This document shows, in pieces, positions 61,721-64,000 of a stretch of DNA of 64,000 nt. The stretch spans positions 3,038,001 to 3,102,000 of the forward strand of contig JAVLRN010000004.1 in the NCBI GenBank assembly GCA_032821775.1. The letters are read 5' to 3'. Position 1 is the stretch's first letter; every line of letters starts with the position of its first letter. Source of the DNA: Sanguinoderma infundibulare (lineage: Eukaryota; Basidiomycota; Agaricomycetes; Polyporales; Polyporaceae). A model generated the notes under the pieces. The model had not been told where the DNA came from. It saw only the letters and a list, made by a program, of their open reading frames with translations, and made no database searches. Made by a program: the position numbers and the translations under genes.

Positions 61721-64000
61721 ATGGATGCGACAAACTTCGACAACCTACTTACCCTGTCGCCGAGATTCCTCCAGGAGAACGACCTGCCGCCATCCTCACC
61801 ACTGTCATGGATGCTGAGCGAATTCGACGACGATGATCCAGGCCCGGCGGTGTCGCAAACATCCCAAATGCCATCGAGAAGGCCCTCCTCGCCCTCAAGC
61901 ACAGATCAAACAAGAGCCAGCACCTCGACCCCTGTGGAAGCAGCTACAGGGGAACGCGCTCCACCACTCGATCTCGAACCTCCTACCTTAGACGCGGCAC
62001 CACACACGCCGCCTCAACGAGCATCATCACCGTTCGATCCGTGGGACGGAATACAGAAGACCTCGCCATCCCGACCCGGGGCCTCCAGACGTGGCAAAGC
62101 TCAGAGGAAACGCAAAAAAACGATGGCGGCCAACGTCGCGGCGCGCGACGCCGGCCGCGCTAGTGCGGGGCGAGCAACCGCTGAACAAAATATTGCAGCA
62201 AAACGACAAGAGGATGCGGCCGCGCGCCAGGCCAAGGAGGCGTCCTTTCGGGGGATCCTCGATTTCCTTGCTAGCCAGGGTTGCACCTGGGGCGACTTTG
62301 TGGAGTGGGTCTCCCGGCCGAGCTCTGGTGTAAAGAAGATCAGATTCAATGGCCTATTCAGAAACCACGCGCAGCTAGATCGTGTCCTCAATTTGTGGGT
62401 CCGCAAGAACTCTCGGACGGGGAAACGTCGCGTCCATGAATGGGCGGTCAAGTACGCCGCCTCAGTGCTCGAACGCGAAGCCCACGCTGTAACACGGAGC
62501 GGGATCCTCCAATCAAGACGCATGCCCATGTCCCGGTCTTTCCTCCTCTCATTCAACCTGTCCACTATATATCAGCGCATAAGGGACCTATGTCCCAATG
62601 CCACAACTCTTTTCACCGCATTCAGCTCCACAACACGCCAGAGGCGTGCTCAGCAAAAAGCCAAAGAAACTGCAGAGGGGAAGGTGTGTATCCTGTCCAT
62701 TATGTATATCCCACAGAAATCAACGTCTCACTATCTCCAAGCCAGCGCCGAAGCGCCGGAACATGACGGGGACCCACAAACATCAAGCACCGAGGCGCAA
62801 GCCGCCTTCGAGAGAACCCACAGCCGTGCGCGCAAAAGTGCTTGCAGCCAAACGAGAAGCGAGACAGCAGAAGGTAAGCAAACTCACCTAGATCCCAGTT
62901 ATCGTCCTCGACGTCATCAAACGTAGACATACGTCACATGGCATGAAAGGTCGAACGAATGCATGCGTCGGATTGGGGGTTCGATGGTGTCCTTGATGGA
63001 GCGCGTGCTCGAGGTCCTCGATGCGCATGTGTTGCTGCCTGAGCCAGCCCTTGAGTGTGTTCGAGTCGGCGAGCGCGTCGTAGAACATCTCGAACGGCGC
63101 TAGACGCCGACTTTTCGCTCGTGTACTTCTCATGAAGCCGGAAAGCATGTGCGCACCGAGGTCTCGTTATTGCATCCGAGAATGTGAGGCAGCTGCAGCC
63201 GGAATGTGAGATTGCAACCGGAATGTGAGATTGCAGCCGGGATGTGAGATTGCAGCCGGAATGTGAGATTGCAGGCGAGAATGCGATCTTGACACGACGT
63301 ACCATACGTGTACCAGCTCCTGTGCGCGCCGTTGTGGTTTTCAGGCTGTGTTCGCGAGCGTCGATGGCGTGGGCGGCACGAGCGTCGTCGAGATCGGCAC
63401 CAACGCGGTCGGGGGCGAGCGGCGGGTGGTCAAGATCGAGCCCACGCTGAGATGATGTGTGCCGGTGGCGGTCGAAGGGCCGGCTGTGGCGGTCGTGCGG
63501 GCTATGCTGAGCCGCGTCGGGGTTGGGGGAACGCGGCATGCGGTCATACGCTGAGTGCCCTGGCCGGGCCCAAGTACTGGCGGGAGACTGGGCAGGGTCA
63601 TGCCAGGAAAGCGGCTGGACGGAACCCCCTGACATATACTTGCACGGGGCATGGGCGCGGCACTCTGGATGGATGGTTGCAAACGTTCAGCATCAGCAGA
63701 ATGGGTGGCTAATCGAATCCCTTACCAGCGCGTTGGTACCGCCATGCTCGCCCTCCTGGGACAGCGCAGCCAGAACAATAGCTTCGTGAAGCATATGGTG
63801 GGATTGTACCTGTACGCCACCGGGGCACAACGTCAGCTCATTTCGATCCTCGCGCACCTTGGGCTGTCCAGCTCTTATGTGAGCATCGCCGGAGGTACTC
63901 AAACGACGCTTGATGACACAACAGTTCCAGCCCCAGCCCCAGTTGCCGAGGAACAGGACGACGAGGACGATGAGGACGACCCCGACTGGCTGCCAGATGA
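61721..64000 (+). CDS. DUF6589-type basidiomycete protein, 5' part, cut by window edge
   Basis: Family assigned from memory of its N-terminal conserved block; function unknown. Exon 1 (61,721-62,683) encodes a Ser/Pro-rich acidic leader MDATNFDNLLTLSPRF, a basic nuclear-type segment KAQRKRKKTM, then the conserved block GCTWGDFVEWVSRPSSGVKK, VLNLWVRKNSRTGKRRVHEW and IYQRIRDLCPNATTLF. Exon 2 (62,742-62,873) is very basic (KPAPKRRNMTGTHKHQAPRR). The family normally continues almost at once into a block found here at 63,699 onward: EWVANRIPYQRVGTAMLALL, GQRSQNNSFVKHMVGLYLYA and TGAQRQLISILAHLGLSSSY. About 0.8 kb intervenes, and the phase on the two sides does not match for a single intron, so either a further exon exists or the gene is disrupted. 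The end of the window is reached in an acidic run (EEQDDEDDEDDPDW). Confidence 0.72.
62934..63148 (-). pseudogene. Antisense coding-like fragment inside the DUF6589 gap
   Basis: On the minus strand this frame reads RRLAPFEMFYDALADSNTLK then GWLRQQHMRIEDLEHALHQG and HHRTPNPTHAFVRPFM. Nearly every codon between APFEMF and EHAL ends in G or C, as in real genes of this genome, unlike the surrounding bases. No family recognised. No start, partner exon or promoter is evident, so it looks like a fragment of another gene carried into this place. Confidence 0.5.
63194..63288. repeat. 19-bp tandem repeat, four units plus one degenerate
   Basis: Units TGCAGCCGGAATGTGAGAT at 63,194, 63,213, 63,232 and 63,251, with one substitution in units two and three, followed by a decayed fifth unit. 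It lies in the interruption of the DUF6589 gene. Nineteen is not a multiple of three, so it is not expected to be coding. Confidence 0.9.

Noticed and set aside
63341..63451. Plus-strand frame reading VFASVDGVGGTSVVEIG in the DUF6589 interruption
   Set aside because: High third-position GC, but the antisense frame is biased too, no usable donor follows before a stop, and it gives no phase match; kept as a possibility only.

Overview
The window reads as a filamentous basidiomycete, most likely a wood-decay Agaricomycete close to the Polyporales. Evidence for this is a multi-intron laccase, dense 50-75 bp GT-AG introns in almost every gene, strong preference for G or C at third codon positions, TATA boxes 65-170 bp upstream of start codons, a secreted Ser/Pro-rich protein, a GPI-type GH16 glucanase, and basidiomycete-restricted families (a 7-helix orphan membrane protein and a DUF6589-type protein). 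The placement at order level is inference from memory of these families, not from a search.

Layout. 0.6-2.7 kb: laccase (minus). 2.7-7.6 kb: no gene I can support. 7.6-14.5 kb: divergent pair of a TPR/J-domain co-chaperone (minus) and phosphatidylethanolamine methyltransferase CHO2 (plus). 17-18.3 kb: secreted protein with a 15-bp coding minisatellite. 18.8-32.2 kb: a rearranged zone holding copies of a repeat family (R1, R2, R5), medium-chain dehydrogenases MDR1 and MDR3, last-exon debris of an MDR3-like gene, and GH16. 32.9-39.0 kb: an MCT-type transporter and an NHX-type Na+/H+ exchanger (both minus). 40.4-41.7 kb: orphan 7-helix protein. 42.8-46.1 kb: conserved fungal protein with a predicted 1.1-kb intron. 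48.3-51.0 kb: divergent DUF202 protein and OXA1 insertase. 51.1-58.0 kb: an inverted partial copy of the 18.8-27.2 kb zone (R4, MDR2, debris, R3). 58.3-64.0 kb: a RecQ-type helicase and a DUF6589-type gene, head to head with 227 bp between their start codons; the second gene runs off the window.

How the parts fit. The housekeeping genes (CHO2, OXA1, the co-chaperone, the exchanger, DUF202) are intact single copies and do not form a pathway together. Laccase, GH16, the secreted repeat protein and the transporters act at the cell surface or vacuole. The 18.8-32 kb and 51-58 kb zones are one old inverted segmental duplication, separated by about 24 kb of unique genes, in which the dehydrogenase stayed intact while the flanking repeat copies decayed. 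The RecQ/DUF6589 pair at the right edge is the best candidate for an undescribed system: two basidiomycete-type genes, both with motifs intact where visible, sharing one short bidirectional promoter, and with an 0.8-kb interruption in the DUF6589 gene.

Limits. Exon joints were worked out by eye from splice signals and reading phase. Starts of OXA1, DUF202 and the co-chaperone are uncertain. Repeat boundaries are good to about 50-100 bp. I saw no convincing tRNA, rRNA or CRISPR.
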